Source: Adenophora triphylla var. japonica
Taxonomy: Eukaryota > Streptophyta > Magnoliopsida > Asterales > Campanulaceae
Length of the DNA stretch: 64,000 nucleotides
Direction of reading: 5' to 3'
NCBI GenBank assembly: GCA_022495995.1
Contig: JAFEMH010000745.1
Location: 281,001-345,000, forward strand
Within the stretch, counting starts at the first letter, position 1, and each line of letters begins with the position of its first letter. The notes under the pieces are model-generated. The model was not told where the DNA came from, did no database searches, and saw only the letters and a list, made by a program, of their open reading frames with translations. Shown here one piece after another: positions 43,178 to 56,135 of this stretch. The position numbers were made by a program, and so were the translations under genes.

Positions 43178-46100
43178 CTAAGTAGTTGATGGAGCAGGCT
43201 CCTGAGTTGCTTGAGCTTCTGGGGCAGGGGATGGAGTAGGAGTTGATAGAGAATAAGTTGCAGCATAGTCAGAAGGAGCAGGCGCTGACCGCGTCATAAA
43301 TAGCTCACTAACCACAGGCCCATTGGGAAATAGGTGAGCAGCAGCGGCTTCCAAAAAAAGTTTTTCTTCACCCCACCTTAGTATATATATAGCTCATATA
43401 TTAGGCTGGGGGTGGTAACCGTGGCAACGGAAGGCAACGTTGATGATGCTGCTGCATCCAGATTATATATGTCCTCTTGAGCTAGAGGGACCTAAGCATG
43501 CCCGGGCAAGCATTCAAGATCTGTGGCAATCAAAGAGCCGATAATGGCCAATTGTTCCACAGAGAATTTGCCCGTGTCAGCAAAGTTCCTTAGTTGCATC
43601 TTGCTAGCAACATCGAACTGAGAAGAGCACTCCGCCAAGATTTCATCTTTGTATTCTTGGGAGTTCTTGAACTCTTCTACATCCTCATTGCAGCCAGTGG
43701 CCAGCTGGGCATCTTTTTCAAGCTGGAATTGCATGAAAGAAAGCAACTCTTCAGACATTTTGTCAACTTGTGCCTCCAGATCCAAGACTTGCTTCTTGGA
43801 GGCCTCCAGCCTACCCGCATACTCCTCTGCTCTTTTCTCCAGTATCTCCTTGTGCCCGCGGTACTCATCCCGCACACCCTTAGCCCGCTCAAAGGATTTG
43901 AGCGCCTCATCATACTTTTCACAGAAATGTTTAAGGTCGGTCTCTTTCTCCTTTAGAGACGTAGCTAGGGCCTTATTCTCCACCAGCGCCTTCCCCAAGG
44001 CTTTGCCCTTATCAGTAAGTGAGACAGCCTGCTCATCAGTAATCTCCTGGAGTCTCATGGCATCATTGGCCATCTATATATGAGAAAAATCGCGTTCAGC
44101 GATCATAGAAAGATAGAAGAAAAAAAAGAGAAAGAAATAAGGAATTACCTTCGTGGCCAAAAGGCCAATATTTCCCTCCAGGGCAGAGGCGTTGAGTTTT
44201 GACCCTACATTCTCGTAGAAGCCAGGAGAGTAGAGCCTACTCAGAAGTCCAAGCCCTACAACCGAGTTGTGCCCTCTCCGAGAATACAGATCAACCCCTT
44301 GAACTGGGGGCACCTCCCTGATCTTGTTACTTAGACTCCACGCGGCCTCACGGGAATCGATGTTGGAGAGGGGATAAGCGTTGGCACAGATGGACCCCGT
44401 TCTGGTCAGTGAGCTGGAAGTAGTGAGGGTGACGACCTCGAGCTATTGAACCCTTGGCTGTTTCTCCTTACGAGCACCCTCTACCTCGGGTTGGCTCCTT
44501 TTTCTTCCCTGATTAGCATTATCAGGGGAAGGGGTGCGAGCATCATTAGGAGCGCAGTCATGGTTTGATTGGGAGCGGGAGGAAGATCTTTTGTTTTTGT
44601 TACCCCGCGGACTCCAGAAAGCAGATTTCCAGAAGTCATGTCCACCACGGGCAATGTAACCCTAGGAGCAGAGGTCTTCTTCAAGGCCTCTTGCCTTGCT
44701 TTATTCTCCTTGGCCAATTGGCACACCCTGGCTGCCTTCAGCTCTACCTGAGATAACTTGGTTGCCATTGTTGGATCTGCTGGATCTATGTCAAAGAAAA
44801 AAAAGCAGAAATGGTTAGACCGCAGTTCAAAAGAAACATCAAAAAACAAGGAAAAATTAGTTCATAAGGGCAAAAACTAGAGACCGATCCAAGCAAGAGG
44901 TTCGCAGACCGCGCCCATCATACACGTCCTATATTGGACTCAAAATCAAACAAATCGTGAACCCTCCAGTCGGGATCACGAAGTAGGGGCTCAATAGCAA
45001 CTCCAGGGGCATAGTAGCTACCTTTCCTATGAGTGCCGCCCCTGCGAAGTTCAGCAACAGTTCGCTATCTATAATCGCACTCACATCAAAAAAAGGTTGA
45101 ATTCCCTCGATCACAAACTGGGCTAAGTATTTGGCAATGGCAATTTAAAGGCCTTCAGATTCAGACGGGCTAGGGTAGGAACTAGCAGAAACCCTAATAG
45201 GAGCAGCACCCTCCGGTCTGGGAAAGTTCTATCCAAACCTACTCTCGATCACCAGAATGTTCTTTTGATACCATTGGTTAAATTTGTTTGAGGGGGAGAA
45301 AAAGTGCGGGCAGAGTTGTTCTTGGTTTTTAGGCCGAGGTTGCCATTGGTTAGAATAAAAGGCGTAAAGCCCAGAAAGAAAAGGTTCATAGCCAAGAACC
45401 CTACATACCACAATGAAAGAGACTAAGGCTCAGACAGTGTTTGGGGTTAGGTGCATAGGGAGGCATCTATTGAAGTCCAAAAATTGGGTGATAAAGAGGT
45501 CAAGGGGAAGCCTAAGTCCATTTTCGAACTGAACCCCATAAAAAATGTAGCCTTTATTGTCCCCGCGAATATTGGCCACGGTCTCTGGCTGCAGTTTTCC
45601 CTTAATCTCTACCTCCTGCAGCTCGTGGACATAGAAGGAATTGGGGCAACACCAAAAGTTGTATACAACTCCATCCCCAAGTTCGGGTAAAGCCCTCCTT
45701 GCTTCTGGCCGCGGCCAGTTGTAGAGGCATCATCATGGCTCTTACCGCGAGCAGTAGGAATCTCCTCCGGTCCTTCAGCAAAGGCATTGACTATCTCAAC
45801 TGCCCGCTATGCTGCGCTCACCGCCATAGGGTCCAAAGTTTCACGGTCATCGACCTCCGTCTCTGAGCTATTAGGGCCAAGGAGATCAGAGGTTGATTCC
45901 GATGATGACTCCACCACCCCTTCAGCTTCCATCACGTCCATGTCGGTGGGTTCATCATCGCTACTCCCCAAGTTCACCACCATTCTAGGTTGGGCCTCTA
46001 TCTAGGGGGCAGGAGCAACTGCGGTCAAGGGTTCTGCCTCCAAAGGCAAGTTCAAAACCACCACGTGCACACTAGTTGCATCAAGGGCCACAGATACTTC

Positions 46101-46487
46101 GTTCTCATCCATCAGGTCTATTTTTTCCCAATTAGTTATCACTCAGGCGGTAGGATCTATGCGGGCTCTCCTAACCAGCTCTACGGCGTTCACCGCCTGA
46201 TCTCTCTCACGAGGAAACCTGCATAACACCACCATAATGAAATTTATTAGACGATGTACATCACCTAGCACCAACATATCTTCAGACAAGTACATCCGTT
46301 TCTTGGCTTCCCACAACCGGGGTGGAACCCAATTTCCCCAGTCATACCTGATCGAGAAATACGTGAAGGCCTCAAGGGATAATCTAACCCAAGAAATAGC
46401 CACCTTCCTATACATACCTCTGGACTTCTTATCGATGGCAAAGGTATCAGGAGTGGTGCCATAACCTAACTCTACGGTACGCTCCAT
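43178..46487 (-). pseudogene. Antisense gene of element B (gypsy-type 'putative transposon protein' family)
   Basis: Minus-strand gene opposite to pol, between integrase and the 3' LTR. The ATG at 46487 opens MERTVELGYGTTPDTFAIDK. Downstream pieces include ENGLRLPLDLFITQFLDF, VVCRVLGYEPFLSGLYAFY, a probable intron before DPADPTMATKLSQ (about 44790), and a final open stretch 44073-43492 that is strongly coiled-coil (Lys/Glu/Leu rich). The C-terminus runs on to EPAPSTT with a TAG at 43178-43180. The central motif GLRLPL...VCR.LGYEP is shared with the gene of element G at 62240-62400. The style matches plant Transposase_28-like proteins; function unknown. Several stops. Confidence 0.65.
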
Positions 46488-46666
46488 CCTATAAGTCGTT
46501 CTAAAGACGGAAGAGACTAAGATGAGAAGGAAAGAAAGAGTTAATCACTTACGAAAAGAGATGGCGCAAAGAAGGTGCTTAAGGAAGTTGAGCAAATGGT
46601 TTCTCTCTCTAAAGGCAGCTTCAAACTCTGAGGGTGATAAAAGAGTGAGAGGGAGGAAGGATTTGA

Positions 46667-46708
46667 TATTTATAGGCCAACCAATATAGGTTGACCCGTA
46701 TTTATAAG
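46667..46708 (-). promoter_or_regulatory. TATA-like boxes for the antisense gene of B
   Basis: On the minus strand, CCTATAAATATC (46667-46678) and TTATAAATAC (46698-46707) lie about 180-220 bases before the ATG at 46487. One or both could drive the antisense gene. Confidence 0.5.
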
Positions 46709-47050
46709 CCCACAAACCATATTCTCTTGAATCATGAAGCGGTGAAGGCTTTAAAAATTTCAAAATTATTGGCGCCCTTTAGAATTCGGGAAACGTCACC
46801 TCCGTACCTGACACGTGCTGGCGCCTCAAACAGTCGAAGGAACCCACACGAAACTTATCCGGGAAGAAGCCCAAAGCTTCCACCAGCTTCCACCAAACTC
46901 TTCTCACGTGCTCCTCACGTGCGTACCAGCAAGGGAGTCTATGCCAGACCACCAAAAATACGCAACACTTGTGTCCGCAAAAGCGATCTGACCGCAGACC
47001 GAGCTTCACCTATATAGCTCCTCGCTCAGACCGTGAATGATTTCTTGCTC

Positions 47051-47065
47051 GAAGCTAGGGGCCAC
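47051..47065 (+). other. Polypurine tract of element B
   Basis: GAAGCTAGGGGCCAC precedes the LTR start TGATGAGCCC. Element G shows the same GGGGGCCAC-TGA junction. Confidence 0.75.
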
Positions 47066-47866
47066 TGATGAGCCCAGAACTTTTAGACCGGGCATAAGCT
47101 CGATCTGGTCTAAAGGCCAAAGTATGACGTGAAATATCCAAGACAGCGGGCATCAAGACCACAAGAGTCGAGACCGCGATCATGGAAGATCATCAACAAG
47201 ATGACCGCGCTTGTCCTGATCGAGATGTCCAAAGACCGCGCCAACTATGTTGACCGCGGTTTTATACCAGACTCCCGGTGTTACCATTAGACTCCCGGTT
47301 AAAGTCAAAGCTAGTGAGACAAAGGTCTGTACCTACACTGACGCCAAGAGCCAGCTTGTTCCCATCACATTAAATGGTGGCTCAGGTGCCTACAATGTGC
47401 GTAATGCGCCGCACCAACTATCGCCTTTTTTCCTCTGTCCTTGTCCAATCAAAGATATCCCTTTACAGTAAATATTACTTTATTGTACGAGTCAAACAGG
47501 CGCAGACACGTGTCCTAGGTCAAAAGAAAATGATATTCTACAGGGCTGACGTCATCAACAACTCTCCCTTATTATAAATACAAATATTTGTCCTTATGGA
47601 CAAAGAGAGGTGAAAAACCAACATTGTAAATCATATTATCTAAACCATAGCACACAACTTACTAATATATTTCAAGTTTTATTCTCAGTTATTAATCTTT
47701 TAGAGATCTTATTCTCACACCTGAGGGCCTGAGCTAGATTAAACTCCGAATTGATCTCTAACGGTGATTCTTGTATTTGTTGTGTTATATGTACAATTAT
47801 CCCATACAAGACACATATTCTAATTCAGTGAACCTCGAAAGTATTGGCGTAGTCATCCGTAGTTAA
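47066..47866 (+). repeat. 3' LTR of element B
   Basis: Starts TGATGAGCCCAG; the exact end is uncertain, at or before about 47866. Contains four GACCGCG words (47170-47265), a palindromic TGACGTCA at 47547-47554 and a TATA box ATTATAAATA at 47571-47580. The part from 47597 matches 10530-10790. Confidence 0.8.
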
Positions 47867-48487
47867 CTTTATTTAAATTTGACCTAAGACTTAAATAACG
47901 TTCTAATGAAATTTTAAATTTGTTATTGATACATAGGATAAAGTATTATCAATAAAAAAATAGATGTTCACTAGAATAAATAACTTGACGTAGCTTATTA
48001 ATCAAAATTCATGACCATTAAAACTTAAAGAGAAAAATAAATGACTTTTCGTTGTCATAGAATTTGTTTTATCGGTTGCTTTTTATCTTCTCAACCGACC
48101 TTTGTCGTTCGCAATCTACATAGTTTTCTGTTTGGTCACTAATGAAATAGTAACAACAATTATAAAATAAAATATAATTATCTTGTATAAGAATATATTT
48201 TTTGTGAACAAGAATTGCTTTCATTTCCATGGCGCACAATTAAAGCAATACTATAAAATAAACTAATTATATTCCCTTTCTTCTGCTTGTATCTCTGTAC
48301 CATCCTTAAGTGACATGGAACGATTTAGTTTACAAGCTAATTTTAGATAATATTGGTTAAAATTTAGGGCTGAATAATCTAGCTCCCCTGAACGAGATAT
48401 TAAAGTTATAAAAACCTAATCAAAATATAAAATTTTGCATAAATTCACGCTCACATATATCATTCCCCCATTGCTTTTATACCAAAA

Positions 48488-48812
48488 GTATAAGAGTAAA
48501 AATACTCTTATACCTAAGTATAAGAGTATTTTTTTTCATAATTTTTCATCTATTCTTAAAAATAATAAAAAATACTTATATTTTATTAAACAATCTTCTT
48601 TTATATCTTTCATTATCTAAATGTATAATACTAGAATTACTATTATACTTAGATATAAGGGTAAAAATACTCTTATACCTAAGTATAAAAGTATTTTTTT
48701 CACAATTTTTTTATCCTTTCTTAAACAATCTTCTTTTATATATTTCTATATCTAAAGATATAAAATTAGAATTACTATAATAAAATTAACTCTTATACCT
48801 AAGGGTATACAA
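48488..48812. repeat. Tandem palindromic repeat, possibly MITE-derived
   Basis: GTATAAGAGTA-AAAA-TACTCTTATAC (48488-48513) overlaps AAAAATACTCTTATAC-CTAA-GTATAAGAGTATTTTT (48498-48533). A related copy with one mismatch in the arms begins near 48655. Both copies are followed by a similar AT-rich tail with CAATCTTCTTTTATAT. Confidence 0.7.
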
Positions 48813-51154
48813 CCATAATTGAAAAAAATCTGGGGACAACAAGGGGTGACGGAGGGGGCGATCGCACCCCCTAGACAGGGCGATCACACCCCTCGCACGA
48901 TTGGAGTTTTTATGGCATTTTGATATGAGCTTTTATTTGTGTGTGGGTTTTTGGATCTCGCTTGAGCTTTTATGTAGAATGATTTGAGACGAGGGGGCCT
49001 CATGAAATAAACCTAAAATTTAATTGATTACACAAAATACCCGTTAAATTTCAGACTATCAATAAAATTCGAAAAGATTAATGTCAAAAATGGTACGGAA
49101 CATTATAACGCAAGGACTTGAAACTGCTATATCGCAGTCTTTGCTGCAGCGCTGCAGTGATAAATGATGATAATAAATGTAAAAAGTGTATAATACAATG
49201 CAAAATATTTTAAACGAAAATAAAAACACATTTTGTACTAGACTGCATGTAAAATACTTAGTAGTGCATGTAAAACTAATACTAAAAATGTAAAAAAAAT
49301 AAAATTATTTTGTTCTCCGATTTTTATATCATGTAATAGTCAACGATTGCATTGCATGCTACAAATTTTTTCCGACAATGGTAAAAGAAAAAGAGGCTTT
49401 GACCAATAAGTCATTTACCCAAATAGGACCGACATTTTCAAATCTCGACAATAATTCCCTGAACCATTTTGCCCATGTCATTTCATTTTTCATATTTGTG
49501 TGATTTCACAATTATAATAAATTGATTTTCCCTCAAATTTTAGAATGCAATATCTCAAAATCTAAAATCGAAAAAATAATCTAAAACACCGTATTAATCG
49601 TATCGTTAAAATGAATCAAATAAGTATATTCAAGATATGATTCAAATTTTAAAAATAAAAATTTCATTTTTCAGTCGTAAAAGATTTTTTTAAAAAAATA
49701 ATTTTTCTTTCCTCAATTGATTCACAGTTGTATGATTACACAGTTGTGTGATTTCACAGTTGTTTGATTTCACAGTTATATATGATTACACAGTTGTGTC
49801 ATTTTTCATTTTTCAATTGTAAAATTATTTCTCAATTGATTTCATAGTTGCACAATTGAGTGATTTCACAATTGTTTGATTTAACAGTTGTGTGATGTTA
49901 CTAGCCCTTTAAACAGTTGAGAAATTTATTTATTATAATTGTTACTCAATTTATTAGATGTTTAAATAAAAAAAATAAAAAAACTAAGACATTCATTTCT
50001 TATTTGTTGATAATTGAGTATAAAAATTAATAAATTCATCATTCAATTTTTCACAATTGATGAGTCAATTTTTCGATTGCTTAATGGTAACGATAAATTT
50101 GTTGTCACATAACCTTAAGAACAATATATATAAATTGATTTCAAAGTTGTGTGATATTATTGCCTTTTAAACAGTTGAGAAATCAATTGATACTCAATTA
50201 ATCAGATTTTGAAGTTTAAAATTGAGATATTCATTTCTCATATGTTCATGATTGAGTATAAAACTGAGATATTTATTACTCATTTGTTAATAATTGAGCA
50301 TTTAACAGGGTGGATGTAGCATAACTTGCAAAATTGAAGATTTGAAGCCATTGTAAACACAATGGCCAGAAATTCAAGCGGCAAGAGGGATCAAAACTGG
50401 GAATTGTAGACAAAAATGCTTGAATTGAAACCATTGGAAGCACAATGTTCAGAAATTCATGCAAAAAGATAGATCAAAACTGGGAATCAAGAGAAAAATA
50501 CATTGAAATTGAAGCATAGAGTGAGACCAACCATTAACCAACTAACAGAGCTCAGAAGATGATAAAAATGGAGACTTTACGAGGAAGAATTAAAAAGGGT
50601 TTGAGTCTAAGAAAATTTGAGGGTAACCCAATAATAGAAAAGGGTGAAAAGGGGAGAAAGTTGGGGGGGAGGAAATACGTTACAAAGAGCAAAAATCATG
50701 TGTAGAGGGAAGGAGATAAGGAGGTATCTGTGAGTGGAAACTCCAAGAAACCAAAAGAAAAAACAACAAATACAGAGAAAAAGGGGGCAGATTTAGGGTT
50801 TAGAATGAGCTGTGGTTAATGAAAAACGTGGTTAGAAAATAGAAACATGAAAAGGTGCATCAGTACAGGTAGATATAGAATAAAATAATGATTTATAAAA
50901 AGAAATACACTTGTCTTGATTGCGTATTCATGTAAAACTTCACACACAAACAAGCACGCCATCAACATTTATATATGGAGAGAGAAAGAATGTGGCGTGA
51001 ATTTGAGGGTATGGGCAGTTTGGCCATTTAAAATTATTATAAAGAGGGTCAGGACTCTACGGTCATTTTGATTTCAACTTAGGGATCATATGGTAGAATT
51101 CAAAAACTAATATTTTTATTGATAAATTTCACCCCATCTCAGGTAGTTATTGGT

Positions 51155-51159
51155 AAAAT
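51155..51159 (+). other. Left target-site duplication of element E (AAAAT)
   Basis: AAAAT precedes the TGATGTGCCC start and is repeated at 56497-56501. Confidence 0.85.
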
Positions 51160-51514
51160 TGATGTGCCCGTAGAAAAAGATTAAACCCAATTACACCAAA
51201 GAGGGCCAATAAATATGTTTCGGGCCCAAGCCCACATGTTAGTCCAATACTTGGCTATATATACTCCCTCCCTCCATTTTCAAAGTAAGCTCTCTCCCTC
51301 TTCTCTCTCTCTATAGAAATGTTTTGTGATTATATATATATACTTGTCATAGATCGGCTTGATGATTCTCACGCCGGAGGGTTTTGGGGGAAAAGGCACC
51401 CACCCCTAACAATGTCTTGTTTTGTAGGTCCCGCGTTATATCGGACCCGAGGAGTATTCATCCGGATCATACACCTTTGTCTCCCCCGGTGAGCCATTTT
51501 TCATGATAGCATCA
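51160..51514 (+). repeat. 5' LTR of element E
   Basis: 355 bases, TGATGTGCCC...ATAGCATCA, ends forming the inverted repeat TGATG/CATCA. A TATA-like CTATATATAC lies at 51255-51264. Confidence 0.92.
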
Positions 51515-51533
51515 GTTGGTTCTGTTGTTGGGA
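51515..51533 (+). other. PBS-like sequence of element E
   Basis: GTTGGTTCTGTTGTTGGGA directly follows the LTR and contains TGG near its start, but it does not match a tRNA end that I can name. Confidence 0.4.
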
Positions 51534-53619
51534 CTGACATTTTCCGGCGAGTTATGCCGGATTAGAGGAGCCAAATGTATCAAAACTAGACTACAACAAG
51601 GGGATGGCGGCAGATCTGGACGGAACAACTGGACAAAATTCAACAATTTCCATTTCACCTTCTTCATCAATGGCGGAGGTAAGATCCAGATCCAGAACTG
51701 GAGATCCAGATCTGGTGACTTAAAGAATGGAAGAAAAATAAAAGAGAAAAGGAGGGAAGGTTCAGCGAGAGGCAGAGGGGAAAAGGGTTGAAGAGCATTT
51801 TCGAGTTTATCAAACTTGGCTGGAATAGAGAGTAACTCCGGCGACTTCGACGCCGGAGCAGTGTGCCGGGGCGACTTGCCTAAGGAGAGAGAGCTGCAGC
51901 GAGAACAAAGCAAGAAAGAAAGAAGGTGAGGTTTCTCGGTTGAGGCCATATAAAGCTTTTCTCAAGCTTGATCACCGGAAATAATGGAGAGGGGAAATAA
52001 CTCAGGCAGAACGAGTATGGACCAAAAATTAAAGGCCACCGGAAAAATTGGGCAGAAGAAACAAGGAGAGTGGCACAATAAGGACTGTTCGGAGCCGGAA
52101 CGAGCTGCCGCTGGCCATCACCGTCGAACTATCGGCCGAGCACTCTCACCGCCGGCTACATGCTTACCAGCCAAACATAAGTCAGGTCCCCCCTTTTTTT
52201 TCTTTGTCGCCATCATTGGCGAAGTAGAAAAATTAGACAGTGGCATTATTACTTTTTCGGATTAGAGTATGGTACAGGAAAGAGGGGAAGAAAAGTCAGT
52301 GGAAAATTCTCAACCACACAAATCAGTTTGGGGTGGAAAAATATCTCCCTCCATTTGGTGCATTAGCTTCATTAACTTGTGAGGCTATATCAACGGACGG
52401 TCGTTAAAATCTTCGTTAAATTCTAACGGAATTTATCAAAATCTCCGCCAGGTCGTTTCTTTCTGCTATTTTCTTTGTTGCTAAATTATTTTGCGCATAC
52501 CTCATTATTTAACAACATGAGTGCATGCTTTGAAAACCCGTTACATGGCAAAGTTAAATGTGCCCTCTATTACTATGCTAACTTGATAGAACGATTGACT
52601 TAACTTGTTACTTGCATTTTTATGTCACTAACAAGAGATAATGGATTGCTATGAAAGTGTATTATGCAATATTATATTTGTTTTAAAATTCATGCCTACT
52701 TGATGGAATGTTTTGAGTTTAATCCTCTTTCTACTTGCTAATTTATGTCATTAATAAAAAGAAATTAAGTAATATGAATATAGTTGAATTTATTATTATT
52801 CCATTCAACACGATATAGTAATACTTGAATGTCTAGAGTATTAAATGTGACATAAAAATAGTTATATCTAAAGATGACTAAATATGGATTAGTATTAAAT
52901 AATTGTAGCATGCTCCATGCCAACTTTTTAGACAATGCCTTCACTTGATTGTTGAAGATTGAAAATTGATCAAAGTTACAAATTGTTCATCCTGATTGAA
53001 ATAAATGTAGAGGAATCATGGTACGTGAAAAAATAATGTGAAACGAAGTACGCTAACTCTGTGCTCTTTATTTATATGTGAACAATTATGTCATAGGTGG
53101 AAATGAAAGTAACATGGTGTAGGGGTACGTTGATCCACTACATATTTGAGATCTTGTAATGATGAATATTGAAAAATGACAGTCATGATAATATGCTTAA
53201 AATGAATAAACTCAGTAAAATGCGAAAGATACTTGTGGTTCTTTATTTCTCTCATGTATATAATAGTCGCGTCATATATGCTCCTTGTGTCAAATAAAAA
53301 GAAATTATTATACAAGATTTACAAATGACTACCTCAAGTCTTTTGTAGGAACTTTGTCAAGCATGATGAAGTTGATTAAATTATTTCATGTCGAGATTAT
53401 TCTATCGAGATCTCGTACTTAAAGAGAATGTTTCGTATGAAGTTTCTGGATCTTGCAGCGGAATCTAAGGGTTCTCTTATTCTCTGATCAGAGTTGTAGA
53501 CATTATTTTCTAGTCCGCTAAAGGCCCAACTTAAAGAAGGTTTTCTATATTCAACTCACATGAAATCGTCCAAATCTTTTTGTCGGGCAATAAAGCTCGA
53601 GTGTGCTCTCTCCATCTTG
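51534..53619 (+). other. Non-coding 5' internal region of element E
   Basis: The first 750 bases are GC-moderate and read like a plant gene's 5' end: an ATGGCGGAG followed by GTAAGATCC at about 51670, and CCGGCGACTTCGACGCCGG at 51837-51855. The rest to 53619 is AT-rich. I cannot identify a captured gene. Confidence 0.5.
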
Positions 53620-54320
53620 ATGGACTGGATGGGCTCACATCCCGAACTGCATTCGGACTTGATGTGCTCGCATCTCGAACTGTAATCAGACTGGTTGGGC
53701 TCGCATCCCGAACTGCCAGGGGCTAGCATCCCGAACTGCATTCGAACTTGATGGGTTCGCATCCCGAACTGCAACCGGACTGGATGGGCTAGCATCCCGA
53801 ACGGCTAGGGGCTAGCATCCCGAACGACATCCGGACTTGATGGGCTCGCATCCCGAACTGCAACCGGACTGGATGGGCTCGCATCCCGAACTACCAGGGG
53901 CTAGCATCCCGAACTGCATTCGGACTTGATGGGCTCACATCCCGAACTGCAACTGGACTGGATGGGCTCGCATCCCGAATTGCCAGGGGCTAGCATCCCG
54001 AACTGCATCCGAACTTGATGGCCTCGCATCCCGAACTGCAACCGGACTGGATAGGCTCGCATCTCGAACTGCCAGGGGCTAGCATCCCGAACTGCATCCG
54101 GACTTGATGGGCTCGCATCCTGAACTGCAACCGGACTGGATGGGATCGCATCCCGAACTGCCAGGGTCTAGCATCCCGAATTGCATCCGGACTTGATGGG
54201 CTCGCATCCCGAACTGCAATCGGACTTGATGGGCTCGCATCCCGAACTGCAAGGGGCTAAGCATCCCTAACTGCGCTTGATGGGCTAGCATTCCGAACTG
54301 TCTGGGCTCGCATCCCGAAT
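53620..54320. repeat. 89-bp higher-order minisatellite of element E
   Basis: About seven units with a period near 89 bases, each made of three related subunits of roughly 30 bases carrying GCATCCCGAACTG. Unit starts (ACTTGATG) lie near 53657, 53746, 53835, 53925, 54014, 54102 and 54191. Confidence 0.92.
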
Positions 54321-54325
54321 TCCAT

Positions 54326-54719
54326 GGGAGGTTGCCGCCCTAGTAGGCACCCCCATATGATGATGGTTTGGGAGGTTGCCGCCCTAGTAGGCACCCCCGA
54401 GATATGATGATGCCTGGAAGGTTGCCGCCCTAGTATGCACCCCCATATGATGATGGCCTGGGAGGTTGCCGCCCTATTAGGCACCCCCGAGATATGATGA
54501 TGGCCTAGGAGGTTGCCGCCCTAGTAGGCACCCCCGTATGATGATGGCCTGGGAGGTTGCCGCCCTAGTATGCACCCCCGTATGATGATGGCCTGGGAGG
54601 TTGCCGCCCTAGTAGGCACCCCCCGAGATATGATGATGGCCAGGGAGGTTTCCGCCCTAGTAGGCACCCCCGAGATATGATGATGGCCTGGGAGGTTGCC
54701 GCCCTAGTAGGAACCCCCA
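54326..54719. repeat. 44-49-bp minisatellite of element E
   Basis: Nine units containing GGTTGCCGCCCTAGTAGGCA followed by a run of C. Two length classes differ by the presence of GAGA before TATGATGATGG. Confidence 0.95.
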
Positions 54720-55249
54720 AAGCAAGGAAGAAAATCAAAGATGGACAAAGGAAAAAAGGTCCCTACAAAGTCAGAAAAAAGGAAACAGATACAAGAAACA
54801 TCACTAAGGAGTAAGGCTGCCTAAAGACAAGCCTCACTTTTAAAGAGGGAGTAGGGTATATGGCTAGAATCAGTGGGATCGAAGGGTTTTTGGCAGAATT
54901 GTCAAAACAAATTACATGGAAAGGAAGTTGTCCGAAAGTCCCACGACATCAGAGCTATCAAAATCCAGCGACCGGATTTCATGTCGCTGGCATTACTGAA
55001 TCTATGGCATATAATGTTGGCTTCTATTATCGCGCAGTTCGGAATCGGACTTCGAGTGTCGCTGACATTCTCGGGCATGAAAGTAATTTTTTTTAATTCT
55101 GGACTTCTTCAACTATTGTATTTATGCAAGGAACATTCAAAAGGGCAAGGACAAATCAGTGCGCGATATTATCTTTTCCTGACTTATTCCAAACTTGAGA
55201 AGTCTCTATTAGCTCAAAACAAATGGGCATCTATCTTATTGCTTGGGCT

Positions 55250-55890
55250 GACTCCTTATTATTGGTTCTCGCATGATGGTTCTCGCATATTGTTTCTTGG
55301 TTCCCGTATGATGATTCCCGTATGATAGTTCTCGCATATTGTTTCTTGGTTCCCGTATGATGATTCCCGTATGATGGTTCTCGCATATTGTTTCTTGGTT
55401 GGTTCTCCCTATTTTTGGTTCTCCGTATATTGATTCTCGCATGATGGTTCTCATATGATTGGTTCTCGTATGATTGGTTCTCGTATGATGGTTCCCGTAT
55501 GTTGGTTCCTGTATGATGGTTCCCGTATATTGATTCTCGCATGATGGTTCTCGTTTGATTGGTTCTCGTATGATTGGTTCTTGTATGATGGTTCCCGTAT
55601 GATGGTTCCCGTATATTGATTCTTGCATGATGGTTCTCATATGATTGGTTCTCGTATGATGGTTCCCGTATGATGGTTCCTGTATATTGATTCTCGCATG
55701 ATGGTTCTCGTATGATTGGTTCTCGTATGATGGTTCTCGTATGATTGGTTCCCGTATGATGGTTCCCGTATGATGGTTCTCGAATGTTGGTTCTCGTATA
55801 TTGGTTCTTGGTTCTGGTATGTTGGTTCTTGTATATTGGTTCTTGATTCTCGTATATTGGTTCTTGGTTCTCGCATGTTGGTTCTCGCAT
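55250..55890. repeat. 14-15-bp minisatellite of element E
   Basis: Roughly forty short units of the type GGTTCTCGTATGAT with variants GGTTCCCG and ATTGATTCTCGC. They create long artificial frames rich in Arg, Glu, Asn and Tyr on the minus strand. Confidence 0.93.
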
Positions 55891-56120
55891 CTCGTCAAGG
55901 GCAAATTGTATTATGTATCTAGCATCATGGTTCTCGCATCTCGTATCTTGTTTATTTGCTGTCATCTCTCTTGTGGGCCGAGCCCGCCCAGACCAGCGAC
56001 ATTATTTTTCTAGCCTGTTAATATAGGCGGATTTCCATGAGGAGCAACTCGTCATCTACGTGATTCGCGACTTGTGTGCATTATTTTACTCCTCAACTCG
56101 ATCATAAATAATCGAGCTAA

Positions 56121-56135
56121 GGAGTCGGGGGCTTT
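56121..56135 (+). other. Polypurine tract of element E
   Basis: GGAGTCGGGGGCTTT lies directly before the 3' LTR start. Confidence 0.8.

Larger units (their letters stand above)
10524..47866 (+). mobile_element. Element B: degraded Tat-lineage Ty3/gypsy element hosting C and D
   Basis: The pieces in order are: 5' LTR remnant and PBS (10524-10795), gag (10911-12970), protease, RT, RNase H, a second archaeal-type RNase H, integrase (to 15930), [element C], integrase end (25272-25935), minisatellite (26117-26357), [element D], the rest of the minisatellite, an antisense gene (46487-43178), polypurine tract and 3' LTR (47066-about 47866). The bases 10524-10790 match 47597-47866, which ties the two ends together. 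The first part of the 5' LTR is missing because the Athila-like element ends at 10523. Without C and D the element would be roughly 11.9 kb. Confidence 0.85.
47867..51159. other. AT-rich flank without recognised genes
   Basis: About 3.3 kb between elements B and E. I found no conserved coding frame, tRNA or rRNA. It holds a palindromic repeat (48488-48812), a zone of CACAGTTGT-type repeats (about 49728-50180) and a diverged duplication at about 50335-50520 built around CAATGG/CAATGT and ATCAAAACTGGGAAT. It may be host intergenic DNA or old transposon remains. Confidence 0.6.

Noticed and set aside
51984..52265. Possible host gene fragment with an ATG inside element E
   Set aside because: No recognisable domain and no clear splice-consistent continuation. 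Kept only as a note in the E internal region.
55231..55965. Long open frames of more than 200 residues on the minus strand
   Set aside because: They are translations of a 14-15-base tandem repeat open in more than one frame, with no start context or conserved domain.
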